From NCBI RefSeq assembly GCF_002295105.1, contig NZ_NSGH01000005.1, forward strand, positions 85,855 to 149,854: 64,000 nt of DNA. Reading direction: 5' to 3'. This document shows, piece after piece, positions 16,153 to 23,785 of the stretch; position 1 is the stretch's first letter; each line of letters opens with the position of its first letter. Under the pieces are notes generated by a model. It worked only from the letters and a program-made list of their open reading frames with translations, had not been told where the DNA came from and did no database searches. This stretch comes from Salimicrobium humidisoli (GTDB lineage: Bacteria; Bacillota; Bacilli; Bacillales; Halobacillaceae). A program made the position numbers and the translations under genes.

Positions 16153-17472
16153 ATGGCACGCAGTAAAACAAAAAAACCAGTCTACAAACGATTCTGGTTC
16201 TGGACAATTTTGATTTTAGCCATGTTAGTCATCGGGAACCTTGGGGACGAAGGGAGCACCGAACAGACGGAAAGCACCTCAAACAGCGAACAGGTGGCCA
16301 GTGAAGAAAGCGAAAGTAAGGAAGAAGTGGAAGCCAGTACGAAAGAGAAGGATAAAAAGGAAAATAGTGAAACGGGAAGCGAGAAAGCCTCAAAGGAAAA
16401 GAAAGAGGAAAATAATAAAATAACAACTTCTCAGAAAAATGCGGTGCAGGAGGCTGAGGATTACTTAGAGTTTTCTGCCTTTTCCAGAGAAGGTCTCCTT
16501 AACCAACTGTCTTCTGAAGCAGGGAGCGGTTATCCCCGGGAGGATGCCGAATACGCTGTGAACCAGCTGAAGGTGGATTGGAATGAGCAGGCGGTGAAAA
16601 GCGCGGAAAATTATATGGACGTCAGCGCCTTTTCTGAACAGGAGTTGAAACAGCAGCTCACTTCGGATGCCGGGGAAGGTTTTACCGAGGAGCAGGCGCA
16701 ATATGCCATCGATCAAATCGATTTCAGTAAAGAGGAGACAGTCAGCGAAGAATCCTCTGAAGAGTCCTCCGCAGATAGTAGTGAATCGGAAAGTGATATG
16801 ACTACTTCCCAAAAGAACGCCCTTCAGGAAGCGGAGAGTTATTTGGAATACGCAGCTTTTTCCAAACTGGGTCTTATCGATCAGCTGTCCTCCGACTATG
16901 GTAGTGGCTATCCCCAGGAGGACGCTGAGTTTGCAGTGAATCAATTGGATGTAAACTGGAACGAGCAGGCAGTGAAAAGTGCAGAAAATTATTTAGAGTA
17001 CAGCTCTTTTTCAGAAAGCGGGTTGAAACAACAGCTCACTTCGGACGCCGGGGAAAAATTCACGGAAGAACAGGCCCAATATGCGGTCGAACAGATGAAT
17101 TTCGGAGGAAACGAAAGTTCTTCGAATGAGTCCTCTGATGATGACGGCAGTTCGGATGGTTCTATGACGAAATCTAAGCAGAACGCGGTGGCACAGGCAG
17201 AGAGCTATCTGGAATTCAGTGCTTTTTCCAAAAAAGGTCTGATACGACAGTTATCTTCGGACGCGGGAAGCGGGTATCCGCGGGAAGACGCTGAGTTTGC
17301 GGTGAATCAGCTGGACGTGGACTGGAACGAGCAGGCGGTGAAAAGTGCGGAAAGCTATCTGGATACGATGTCCTTCTCGAGAGATGGACTGATCCAACAG
17401 CTATCGTCGGATGCAGGAAACGGATTCACCAGAGAACAGGCGGAATACGCAGCTGATCAGGTCGGTCTGTAG
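16153..17472 (+). CDS. Membrane-anchored protein with six Ltp-type repeats
   Basis: A 439-residue surface protein. Residues 13-30 form a single membrane anchor (FWFWTILILAMLVIGN) without a lipobox Cys; residues 31-90 are a Ser/Glu/Lys-rich stalk. Then come three modules of about 98 residues, each a pair of Ltp repeats (for example AESYLEFSAFSKKGLIRQLS followed by AVKSAESYLD), separated by Ser/Asp/Glu linkers. The repeat is that of Lipoprotein_Ltp (PF07553); in phage TP-J34 Ltp blocks phage DNA injection. The ATG at 16153 follows GGGAGGGAG. A role in surface defence or envelope function is inferred; no phage genes are adjacent. Confidence 0.85.
   Translation: MARSKTKKPVYKRFWFWTILILAMLVIGNLGDEGSTEQTESTSNSEQVASEESESKEEVEASTKEKDKKENSETGSEKASKEKKEENNKITTSQKNAVQEAEDYLEFSAFSREGLLNQLSSEAGSGYPREDAEYAVNQLKVDWNEQAVKSAENYMDVSAFSEQELKQQLTSDAGEGFTEEQAQYAIDQIDFSKEETVSEESSEESSADSSESESDMTTSQKNALQEAESYLEYAAFSKLGLIDQLSSDYGSGYPQEDAEFAVNQLDVNWNEQAVKSAENYLEYSSFSESGLKQQLTSDAGEKFTEEQAQYAVEQMNFGGNESSSNESSDDDGSSDGSMTKSKQNAVAQAESYLEFSAFSKKGLIRQLSSDAGSGYPREDAEFAVNQLDVDWNEQAVKSAESYLDTMSFSRDGLIQQLSSDAGNGFTREQAEYAADQVGL
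16420..17469 (+). repeat. Three tandem modules encoding paired Ltp repeats
   Basis: Modules lie at about 16420-16722, 16798-17102 and 17164-17469 and are similar at DNA level as well as protein level. Each carries a first repeat ending in a conserved Asn-Gln-Leu and a second beginning with WNEQAVKSAE. The high nucleotide similarity indicates duplication inside the gene and makes module number prone to change. Confidence 0.8.
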
Positions 17473-17512
17473 CTGCGGAGGTAACTGGAGAGAATTGAAA
17501 CAGGAGAATATG

Positions 17513-17552
17513 AAAAAAATGCTTTCCATTGTTGATATGGAAAGCATTTTTT
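17513..17552. terminator. Bidirectional terminator between the Ltp gene and the cupin gene
   Basis: AAAATGCTTTCCAT pairs with ATGGAAAGCATTTT, with A run on the left and T run on the right, serving both convergent genes. Confidence 0.85.
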
Positions 17553-17562
17553 AAAATCAAGA

Positions 17563-17976
17563 TTAATGGTCGTGATCTTCCATTCCTTCGGCTCTCGTCT
17601 TGTGTACAGTTCCGTGGTCGTGTTCCGGAGGTGCATAAATAGAATAGATTTTGAGCGGCTTGTCGCCTTTGTTCGTTACGTTGTGCCATTTTCCTGCCGG
17701 AACGAGCACTATGTCATCGTCGCCTACTTTCTTTTCGAAATCCAGGTTGTTTTCACTGTCTCCCATCTGTGCAAGACCTTCTCCTTCTTCCACCCGGAGA
17801 AACTGGTCCAGTTCGTGATGGACTTCAAGACCGATATCTTCACCTACATCTATGCTCATCAAAGTGACCTGAAGATTTTTTCCGGTCCATAAAGCTGTAC
17901 GATAGTTCGTGTTCTCTTTAGTGGCTTCTTCAATGTTCGTTACGAATGGGGCAGAGCCGTAATCTTTCAATTCCAT
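17563..17976 (-). CDS. Cupin-domain protein
   Basis: A 137-residue single-domain cupin. Cupin motif 1 is seen as GLEVHHELDQFLRVEEGEG (two His and a Glu as metal ligands) and motif 2 as LVPAGKWHNVTNKG with the last His. A His-rich C-terminus (PPEHDHGTVHK, MEDHDH) could bind metal. Related Bacillaceae proteins are annotated as cupins of unknown substrate, sometimes linked with mannose-6-phosphate isomerase-like or dioxygenase functions. It is a single gene between two terminators; the function cannot be given more closely. Confidence 0.85.
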   Translation of the reverse strand: MELKDYGSAPFVTNIEEATKENTNYRTALWTGKNLQVTLMSIDVGEDIGLEVHHELDQFLRVEEGEGLAQMGDSENNLDFEKKVGDDDIVLVPAGKWHNVTNKGDKPLKIYSIYAPPEHDHGTVHKTRAEGMEDHDH

Positions 17977-18072
17977 CGTTATCCCTCCTGAAGTAATAAT
18001 CTGATCTTCCTATTCTGTACCTGTTTCTGTCTGAAACTAAACGTTGCATGTCGTTCATAACAGCCTCCGTAT

Positions 18073-18113
18073 CAAAAAACAGAGTCCCCGGGAGGCTTTC
18101 CCTGGAACTCTGT
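18073..18113 (-). terminator. Terminator of the iron alcohol dehydrogenase gene
   Basis: Read on the minus strand, ACAGAGTTCCAGGGA pairs with TCCCGGGGACTCTGT and is followed by six T. Confidence 0.85.
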
Positions 18114-18132
18114 TATAAAACCTTGCTGAAGG

Positions 18133-19305
18133 TTATGCTTTTACCAGAGCTTCTTTACCATAGTAAGAAGCTTTGAATAGTTCTTTCATCTGTTCGAAAG
18201 ATGTTTCGCGTGGGTTAGTGCCTGTGCACGGATCTTCGAGAGCGTTCTCGGCCATCGTGTCCAGATGCTTGTTGAAGTCTTCTTCGGATACGCCGAAGTC
18301 CTGAAGCGTCGTTGCAAGACCGAGGTCTTTATTGAGCTGATAAATGTATTCTACAAGAGAATCTGTCAATTCAGCATCGTTGTTCCCTTTCAGGTTAAGA
18401 CGACGGGCAACTTCGGCGAAACGATCTTCCACCACTTCACGGTTGAACTGGATGACGTAAGGAAGATAAATCGCGTTGGCATAGCCGTGCGGAATGCCGA
18501 ATGTCGGACCACTCTTGTGGGCCAGGCTGTGCACGTTACCGAGTACGGCGTTCGCAAAAGCCATTCCTGCCATCGCCTGAATGGTGTGCATCTGTTTTGC
18601 AGCTTCCTGATCCCCTTTGTAGGAAGCGAGCAGGTTATCTTTGATCACTTCAGCTCCCCCGAGGGAAAGGATGTCTGTATACAGCGTGCGTGGTTTCGCT
18701 ACGTACGCTTCAATCGTATGGGTGAAGGCATCCATGCCTGTATAAGCGGCGATGTGCTTAGGAAGTTCCTCAACCATGACAGGGTCGATGATAGCGACAT
18801 CCGGTGTCAGTTCAAAGTCCGCCAGCGGATATTTCACGTTCGTCGTTTCATCGGCGACGACAGACAGGTTGGATACTTCGGAACCACTTCCGCTTGTCGT
18901 CGGAATGCCGGCGAATTTCGCTTTCTGGCGAAGACGTGGCAGTTCGAACGGTTTCACAGCATCTTCAAAAGAGAGATCCGGATATTCGTGGAAAAGCCAG
19001 ATCGCTTTAGCGGAGTCCATTGCAGATCCGCCGCCGATACCGATAATCCAGTCCGGCTGGAACTTATCAAGGTCTTTTGCACCTTTTTTCACCGCTTCGA
19101 ATGTCGGTTCTGTATCGTAGCCTTCAAATACTTCTGTTTCTATATTCGCAGCTGCCAGGTGTTCCTGGATCTTTGTAAGGTTTCCGTTTTGTTTTACGGA
19201 ACCGCCGCCGATGACGAGTGCAGCTTTCTTCCCTTCAAAGGACTCCAGTACTTCCAGTGCGTTCTCTTCAAAATAAATATCACGTGGAATCGTAAAACGA
19301 CTCAT
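18133..19305 (-). CDS. Iron-containing alcohol dehydrogenase
   Basis: A 390-residue group III (Fe-dependent) alcohol dehydrogenase. The NAD-binding GIGGGSAMDSAKAIW loop lies near residue 90, the GIPTTSGSGSEVSNLSV block near 135, and metal ligands fall in YTGMDAFTHTIEAYV, LGNVHSLAHKSG and FGIPHGYANA. It reduces aldehydes or oxidises primary alcohols with NAD. It is monocistronic, with AGGAGG ahead of the start. The upstream region holds repeated AGTGTTCCC motifs and an inverted repeat, suggesting a dedicated regulator that is not in the window. Confidence 0.9.
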   Translation of the reverse strand: MSRFTIPRDIYFEENALEVLESFEGKKAALVIGGGSVKQNGNLTKIQEHLAAANIETEVFEGYDTEPTFEAVKKGAKDLDKFQPDWIIGIGGGSAMDSAKAIWLFHEYPDLSFEDAVKPFELPRLRQKAKFAGIPTTSGSGSEVSNLSVVADETTNVKYPLADFELTPDVAIIDPVMVEELPKHIAAYTGMDAFTHTIEAYVAKPRTLYTDILSLGGAEVIKDNLLASYKGDQEAAKQMHTIQAMAGMAFANAVLGNVHSLAHKSGPTFGIPHGYANAIYLPYVIQFNREVVEDRFAEVARRLNLKGNNDAELTDSLVEYIYQLNKDLGLATTLQDFGVSEEDFNKHLDTMAENALEDPCTGTNPRETSFEQMKELFKASYYGKEALVKA

Positions 19306-19357
19306 AAATAATAGCCTCCTTCAGTTGGCTTCGTTGATTAGTCTCTTCTTGATGACA

Positions 19358-19487
19358 GTTGCCGTATTAATGAAACGGCAACGCTTGAGCAGTGTTCCCT
19401 CTTTGAATTTCATTAAACAAAAAATTCTAGTTATGGTGATTTAAGGGAACGATCACTGTCGCTTGGGGAGTGTTCCCCGTGTTCACT
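19358..19487 (-). promoter_or_regulatory. Repeat-rich control region of the iron alcohol dehydrogenase gene
   Basis: An inverted repeat GTTGCCGT/ACGGCAAC (19358-19365 and 19375-19382) lies close to the gene start. Further upstream AGTGTTCCC occurs at 19391-19399 and 19469-19477, with the inverted form GGGAACGATCACT at 19445-19457. Three related motifs within 90 bases suggest an operator array; no regulator was assigned. Confidence 0.4.
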
Positions 19488-19595
19488 GTATTAAACACAA
19501 ATATCATAAAAGGATTATCGGGATTTTAGACGAATGACATATGTAGAAGGTAAATTAAGGAGATTACGCATAAGCAGGAGGAGGGGAGACCGGAG

Positions 19596-21377
19596 ATGAA
19601 TAAAAACGAATCGAACCGTCGTCTCGCGGAGCGTCTGGATAAGCTGGAAAGAGAAATGGAAGAAATAAAATCTATGCTGAAAGACAGAGAGACGGAACCG
19701 GAAGAGAAGAAGGGGACAAAACAACCGTTTTTTTCTCAACCGGAAAGGCGTGATTCCTATTCGTCCGAAGAAACGAAAAAGGATGAGGGAAAAACGAAGC
19801 CTACAGGGAGAGACTGGGAAGCGTGGATCGGCCAAGTGTGGCTGCCGCGTGTCTTCATCGTTGTCCTGTTGATCGGTGTGGTGTGGGCATTTCAGTCCGC
19901 CGTCGAGAACAACTGGATTACGGAACCGATCCGTGTTCTTATCGGGTTTGTAGCTTCCGTAGTCCTCGCCATCACCGGGGTGTACCAGACGAAGAGAGAG
20001 CGGAGAGGACTCGGGGTCAGTCTGATCGGCGGGGGAGCGGGCGTATGGATATTCTCCACCTTTGCAGGTACCGTTCTGTACGGACTGATTCAGACGCCGA
20101 GCGCTTTTATTCTGTACGTCATCGGCATCTTTACAGGATTGTACCTGTCGCACGTATATAAATCCCAGGCTCTCGCCGTCTTTTTGACTATAGCAGGATT
20201 CTTCGTACCATTTCTCGTTGGAGGAGAAGGGGGGGACTTTTTCGTATTCTTTTTCTACGAGATGCTGCTCGTGGTGGCTCTTGGCGTCTATGCGTGGAGA
20301 CGGGAATATATAGTTTTACTGTATGCGACAACGCTGCTTCCTTCCGTTACGTTTTTCGTTTATGTAATAGCCTCTGCGCTGACAGACACACTAGGGAACA
20401 ACACCGGACCTGTCGACCAGTATGATATATTCGCCTACACCGTCGTAGCGATACACATAGCCCTCTCTATTCTTCTGTTCTATTCGGAAGCCCTGTCCAG
20501 GGCAAAGGGGACGCTCCTTTCGCTTACGTTTACAGCTGCAGTGATCTGGCTGTTTGTAACTCCTCTTTCTCCTGCTTCTATATATGAATACGGGTGGGTG
20601 ACTCTGATTGTTTCCGTACTCGATGCTTTTCTCGTTGCAGGCGCTCTTCTTTACGGAGGAATCGCTTACCGGATCCGACACAGCGGGGACATGCTGTTTC
20701 ATTTATATACACTGTTCGCAGTGGTGCTTGGAACGTTCGAGATATTCCGTATCTTCGATTACGAAGGATCCGCGATTCTGTATCTTGTGGAAGCAATCGC
20801 TCTTTATCGACTCGGCTTCGGCATCAACAGCCGGGTGCAAACCGTTCTCGCATCCATCTTTTTCATCATCGGTGCTTCCTTAACACTCAGCAATCTCGAG
20901 TATATTGAATCCGCAGTGGACGTACCAATATTTGAAGGGGTCACCGCAGCTATCGTATCAGGCCTTGTTTATCTGCTTTTCCGTTCCTATACGGGTAATA
21001 AAGTGATGACGGACATCGTCCGGCGTACGTGCGTTTACGTATTTGCCGGAGCGGGCATCGGTTTCGCACTTCTTACCCTGACGCAGGTAGCCTTCCAGAT
21101 TGGAGAGGAGAACTTTTATGACTACCGGGATATAGCGGTATCAATAAGCTGGATCCTATTCGCAGTGGCTGCACTGACAGCGGGGATCCTGAAAGATAAG
21201 AGACCGCTCCGTATTTTCGCGATAGTATGGATTTTCATTACGCTTGGAAAAGCTTTCCTTGTTGATATTTCCTATATTGATGCTATCGTACGTGGGCTGC
21301 TGTTCATCGGACTTGGTGTAGTGGGAGTGCTGGTGTCGAGGTTTTTCTATCGGGCGAATAAGCAGAATGACAACTAA
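19596..21377 (+). CDS. DUF2339 multi-span membrane protein
   Basis: A 593-residue protein with a short N-terminal coiled coil (residues 8-35, ERLDKLEREMEEIKSMLKD), a charged linker and then about 15-17 hydrophobic segments from residue 85 to the end. This is the layout of DUF2339 proteins, whose function is unknown. The GLGVSLIGGGAGVWIFSTFAG and SHVYKSQALAVFLTIAGFF blocks are typical. GGAGGAGGGG precedes the ATG. It lies alone, divergent from the alcohol dehydrogenase gene. Confidence 0.85.
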   Translation: MNKNESNRRLAERLDKLEREMEEIKSMLKDRETEPEEKKGTKQPFFSQPERRDSYSSEETKKDEGKTKPTGRDWEAWIGQVWLPRVFIVVLLIGVVWAFQSAVENNWITEPIRVLIGFVASVVLAITGVYQTKRERRGLGVSLIGGGAGVWIFSTFAGTVLYGLIQTPSAFILYVIGIFTGLYLSHVYKSQALAVFLTIAGFFVPFLVGGEGGDFFVFFFYEMLLVVALGVYAWRREYIVLLYATTLLPSVTFFVYVIASALTDTLGNNTGPVDQYDIFAYTVVAIHIALSILLFYSEALSRAKGTLLSLTFTAAVIWLFVTPLSPASIYEYGWVTLIVSVLDAFLVAGALLYGGIAYRIRHSGDMLFHLYTLFAVVLGTFEIFRIFDYEGSAILYLVEAIALYRLGFGINSRVQTVLASIFFIIGASLTLSNLEYIESAVDVPIFEGVTAAIVSGLVYLLFRSYTGNKVMTDIVRRTCVYVFAGAGIGFALLTLTQVAFQIGEENFYDYRDIAVSISWILFAVAALTAGILKDKRPLRIFAIVWIFITLGKAFLVDISYIDAIVRGLLFIGLGVVGVLVSRFFYRANKQNDN

Positions 21378-21389
21378 TAAAATGTTGAA

Positions 21390-21541
21390 ATAAGTAAGAC
21401 AGGTGGGTTTTTAATAAATCCAGCTTCTTTAAAATATAATTGACCTTGCTGCCGTTTTTGTAAGTGAATGGGTGGGAGTGGCTCATTTTTCCTTTATACA
21501 GTAATTACTGTTTCAGGAATGAGTCCACCTGTCTAATTTAT
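21390..21541. repeat. MITE-like element with 17-bp terminal inverted repeats
   Basis: The ends 21390-21406 and 21525-21541 are inverted repeats matching at 15 of 17 positions, with core AGACAGGTGG/CCACCTGTCT. Inside lie a second inverted pair (CTCATT...AATGAG) and a perfect 14-bp palindrome ACAGTAATTACTGT at 21498-21511. There is no reading frame. No clear target duplication is seen. It may be a miniature transposable element or a structured RNA between two genes. Confidence 0.55.
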
Positions 21542-21604
21542 TTTACCTTTATATGTTCGCCCTTCTTTTTTAACATGTAATCAAACTTGTTAGGAGGTTG
21601 TAGG

Positions 21605-21886
21605 TTGAATAAGAAGTTAACTTTTAATAGCTACGGTTCTTTTATTAGTAGTCTCCTTACCATGCCTTTCTTTTATTTACTTATATATGATTTTATCCCG
21701 ATAAATTTCCGTTTGGGTATTGTAGTAGTTGGAGTCATGATTCTGGCTACGTTCATATTAGGTATAATGGCTTGTTTTAAAGATGAAGAAAAAAATTATT
21801 TAGCGGTTGTTTCATTTATTATAGGAGCGGTCAATGCCTTCGTTTTTGGTACTGGGTTATTGATGTCTCAAATGGCTTTGGCTTGA
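21605..21886 (+). CDS. Small three-span membrane protein, unknown function
   Basis: A 93-residue hydrophobic protein with three membrane segments (about residues 14-30, 36-58 and 68-90) and a short KDEEKNY loop. TTG at 21605 is chosen because AGGAGG lies seven bases upstream. No family was recognised. It is AT-rich relative to its neighbours and follows a MITE-like inverted repeat. Confidence 0.6.
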   Translation: MNKKLTFNSYGSFISSLLTMPFFYLLIYDFIPINFRLGIVVVGVMILATFILGIMACFKDEEKNYLAVVSFIIGAVNAFVFGTGLLMSQMALA

Positions 21887-21924
21887 TTTGAAAAGAACGC
21901 TGGTGATTCACTGAACTACAACCT

Positions 21925-21957
21925 GAAAAGCGGGGCACTTTTCATAAGCGCCCCGCT
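21925..21957 (-). terminator. Terminator of the hss/hrt operon
   Basis: On the minus strand AGCGGGGC pairs with GCCCCGCT and is followed by TTTTC. It lies 50 bases after the hrtA stop. Confidence 0.75.
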
Positions 21958-22008
21958 ACTCCGGTATATAGTTCAAGCTGAACTCTAGTACCTGGACTTC
22001 ATTAATAT

Positions 22009-22674
22009 CTATGCTAAAATCTTCCCGTCTTCCATATGAACGACCCGGTCTGCGAAAGAAAGCATCTCCGTTTCGTGAGTGACGAGGAGGGTAGCCATGC
22101 CAAGCTCTTTCGTCATGTCTTCGAGAAGCTGCATCACTTCTTCCGATTTTTTCGAATCGAGACTTGCTGTCGGTTCGTCGGCGAACAAAACGGAAGGGCG
22201 GTGGATAACGGAACGGGCGATGGCGGCCCGCTGTTTTTCTCCTCCGGACAGGGAAGAAGGGTAGGCCTTCCTGCGATGGGAAAGCCCCACCTTGTTCAAG
22301 ATAGCTGTCACTTCATCTTCCTCTTTCTTTTTCCCGGCAACCTCAAGCATCATGAAGAGCTGTTCCTCAACGGTCAGGAACGGGACGAGATGGGAGGACT
22401 GGAAAATGAAGCCGAATTCTTCGGCCCGCACCTTACGTAACTTTTCCTCTTTTACATCAGCCAGGTTCTTCCCTTTAAATCTGATTTCACCCTCGGAAGT
22501 TTCCTGCAGCCCTGCGGCTATGGTGAGCAGCGTACTTTTCCCTGAACCGGAAGCCCCGGTCAGAGCGGTGATCTCTCCCGGGCGGAGGGAGAGGTTCACA
22601 CCTTTCAACACTTCTTCTTCGACTTCTCCGTTTTTGAATGTTTTTCTGATATTCGTTAATTGAAATGTTTCCAT
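22009..22674 (-). CDS. hrtA: Haem efflux ABC transporter, ATP-binding protein HrtA
   Basis: A 221-residue ABC ATPase of the LolD/MacB/FtsE type. The Walker A is GASGSGKST (about residues 41-49), Q-loop in FIFQSSHLVPFLTV, signature LSGGEKQR, Walker B VLFADEPTASLD and switch His in LLVTHETEML. With the adjacent MacB-type permease it forms an efflux pump. The neighbouring HssR/HssS-type pair and the haem-type direct-repeat operator identify it as HrtA rather than a peptide-antibiotic exporter. It follows hrtB by two bases. Confidence 0.85.
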   Translation of the reverse strand: METFQLTNIRKTFKNGEVEEEVLKGVNLSLRPGEITALTGASGSGKSTLLTIAAGLQETSEGEIRFKGKNLADVKEEKLRKVRAEEFGFIFQSSHLVPFLTVEEQLFMMLEVAGKKKEEDEVTAILNKVGLSHRRKAYPSSLSGGEKQRAAIARSVIHRPSVLFADEPTASLDSKKSEEVMQLLEDMTKELGMATLLVTHETEMLSFADRVVHMEDGKILA

Positions 22675-22676
22675 AG

Positions 22677-23693
22677 TTACCCCTCTCCCTGCTGGATCGC
22701 TTCCAGCGGTTTAATTTGACGTATGCGTAATCCGGAAAACGTGGAACCGACGAAACCGACGACGAGAAATACGGCTGCAAGAGCCAGGGTCGTCGAAACC
22801 GGAAGATCATAAGGCATCGCTTCCGGCAGGAGAACTCCTGCTGTCTGACCTGCGAGGCCGGAGAGCAGTACAGCCAGACTGGTGATCGTCAGCATCTGGA
22901 CCCACATCATATAAAACAGGCGTCTCGTACGAACACCGATCGCTTTCAGAATGCCGAACATCCCCGTTTTCTGTACGTTCATCATGTAGAAAAAGATCGC
23001 AAACAGCATGCCGCTGATCAGGACGAGGAACCAGAGAATCATCGACAGAGTCATCTGTTCCGCCTGATAGCTCGGGATGGAGGACAGGAATTCGCTCTTC
23101 GAAAACGTCTCCAGTCCGCTTATATCTTTTGCATTCTCTGTATAAAGAACCTGGAAATCTTCGATGCGGAACATGGAAGAAAACTCTTCCTGATTTACGA
23201 AAGCGGCCGGGGAGTGGCTGAATCGTTCATTATCCGCGAACCCGGTCACTTCCAGTTCTTCACCCGTCTGCGGGTGTGTAAGCGTATCACCGACAGAGAC
23301 TCCTTCTTCTTTAACAGACGAATCGAGTACAACCTCTCCTTTATCCGGCTGCGGGAATGGGGAGGTTGAGGTGGAAGTGAAGAAAGCGAGCGAATACTTG
23401 CGTTCTGATTTCTCAAGGCCTCCCATCTGCACGGAAAAAGCGTAATTGTTCTGACCGGTGGCACTCTGTACAGTGGCTTCATCCAGATTGGAACGGGTGT
23501 AGGAACCTTCTGCATCCTCCGTCAAATGAAAATTCCCCTCGGGCAGATTACGGATGGACGCCATATTATCCTCCGAAAGACCGTTCGCGAGTCCGGATAA
23601 TAGAAAAGTCAGCAGGCTGATCAGAAAAACGACCGCGCCTATGATCAGGAACCTCGTTTTATTTTTTTTCATTTCTTTTAATGCCATATTCAT
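22677..23693 (-). CDS. hrtB: Haem efflux ABC transporter permease HrtB
   Basis: A 338-residue FtsX/MacB-type permease with four membrane spans: one at residues 13-35, then a large extracellular domain (about 36-220), and three in the C-terminal third (about 222-245, 265-290, 300-325). This is the HrtB architecture and length. HrtBA removes toxic haem from the membrane. It lies downstream of the response regulator and kinase genes with a GTTAACCTT/GTTCACCTT direct repeat in the gap, so it can be transcribed from its own haem-induced promoter. Confidence 0.82.
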   Translation of the reverse strand: MNMALKEMKKNKTRFLIIGAVVFLISLLTFLLSGLANGLSEDNMASIRNLPEGNFHLTEDAEGSYTRSNLDEATVQSATGQNNYAFSVQMGGLEKSERKYSLAFFTSTSTSPFPQPDKGEVVLDSSVKEEGVSVGDTLTHPQTGEELEVTGFADNERFSHSPAAFVNQEEFSSMFRIEDFQVLYTENAKDISGLETFSKSEFLSSIPSYQAEQMTLSMILWFLVLISGMLFAIFFYMMNVQKTGMFGILKAIGVRTRRLFYMMWVQMLTITSLAVLLSGLAGQTAGVLLPEAMPYDLPVSTTLALAAVFLVVGFVGSTFSGLRIRQIKPLEAIQQGEG

Positions 23694-23759
23694 CTGTTCT
23701 TCAACCCTTTCTGTATAATAAAAACCTTTCGTTCCTTCTACTGACTATGGTAAACCAGC

Positions 23760-23779
23760 AAGGTGAACGAAAGGTTAAC
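23760..23779 (-). promoter_or_regulatory. Direct-repeat operator (HssR type) ahead of hrtB
   Basis: On the minus strand GTTAACCTT and GTTCACCTT are separated by two bases, an 11-bp period. This is the arrangement known for HssR sites ahead of hrtAB (9-bp GTTCATATT-like repeats with two-base spacing). It lies between the hssS stop and the hrtB start. Confidence 0.75.
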
Positions 23780-23785
23780 GGGGTG

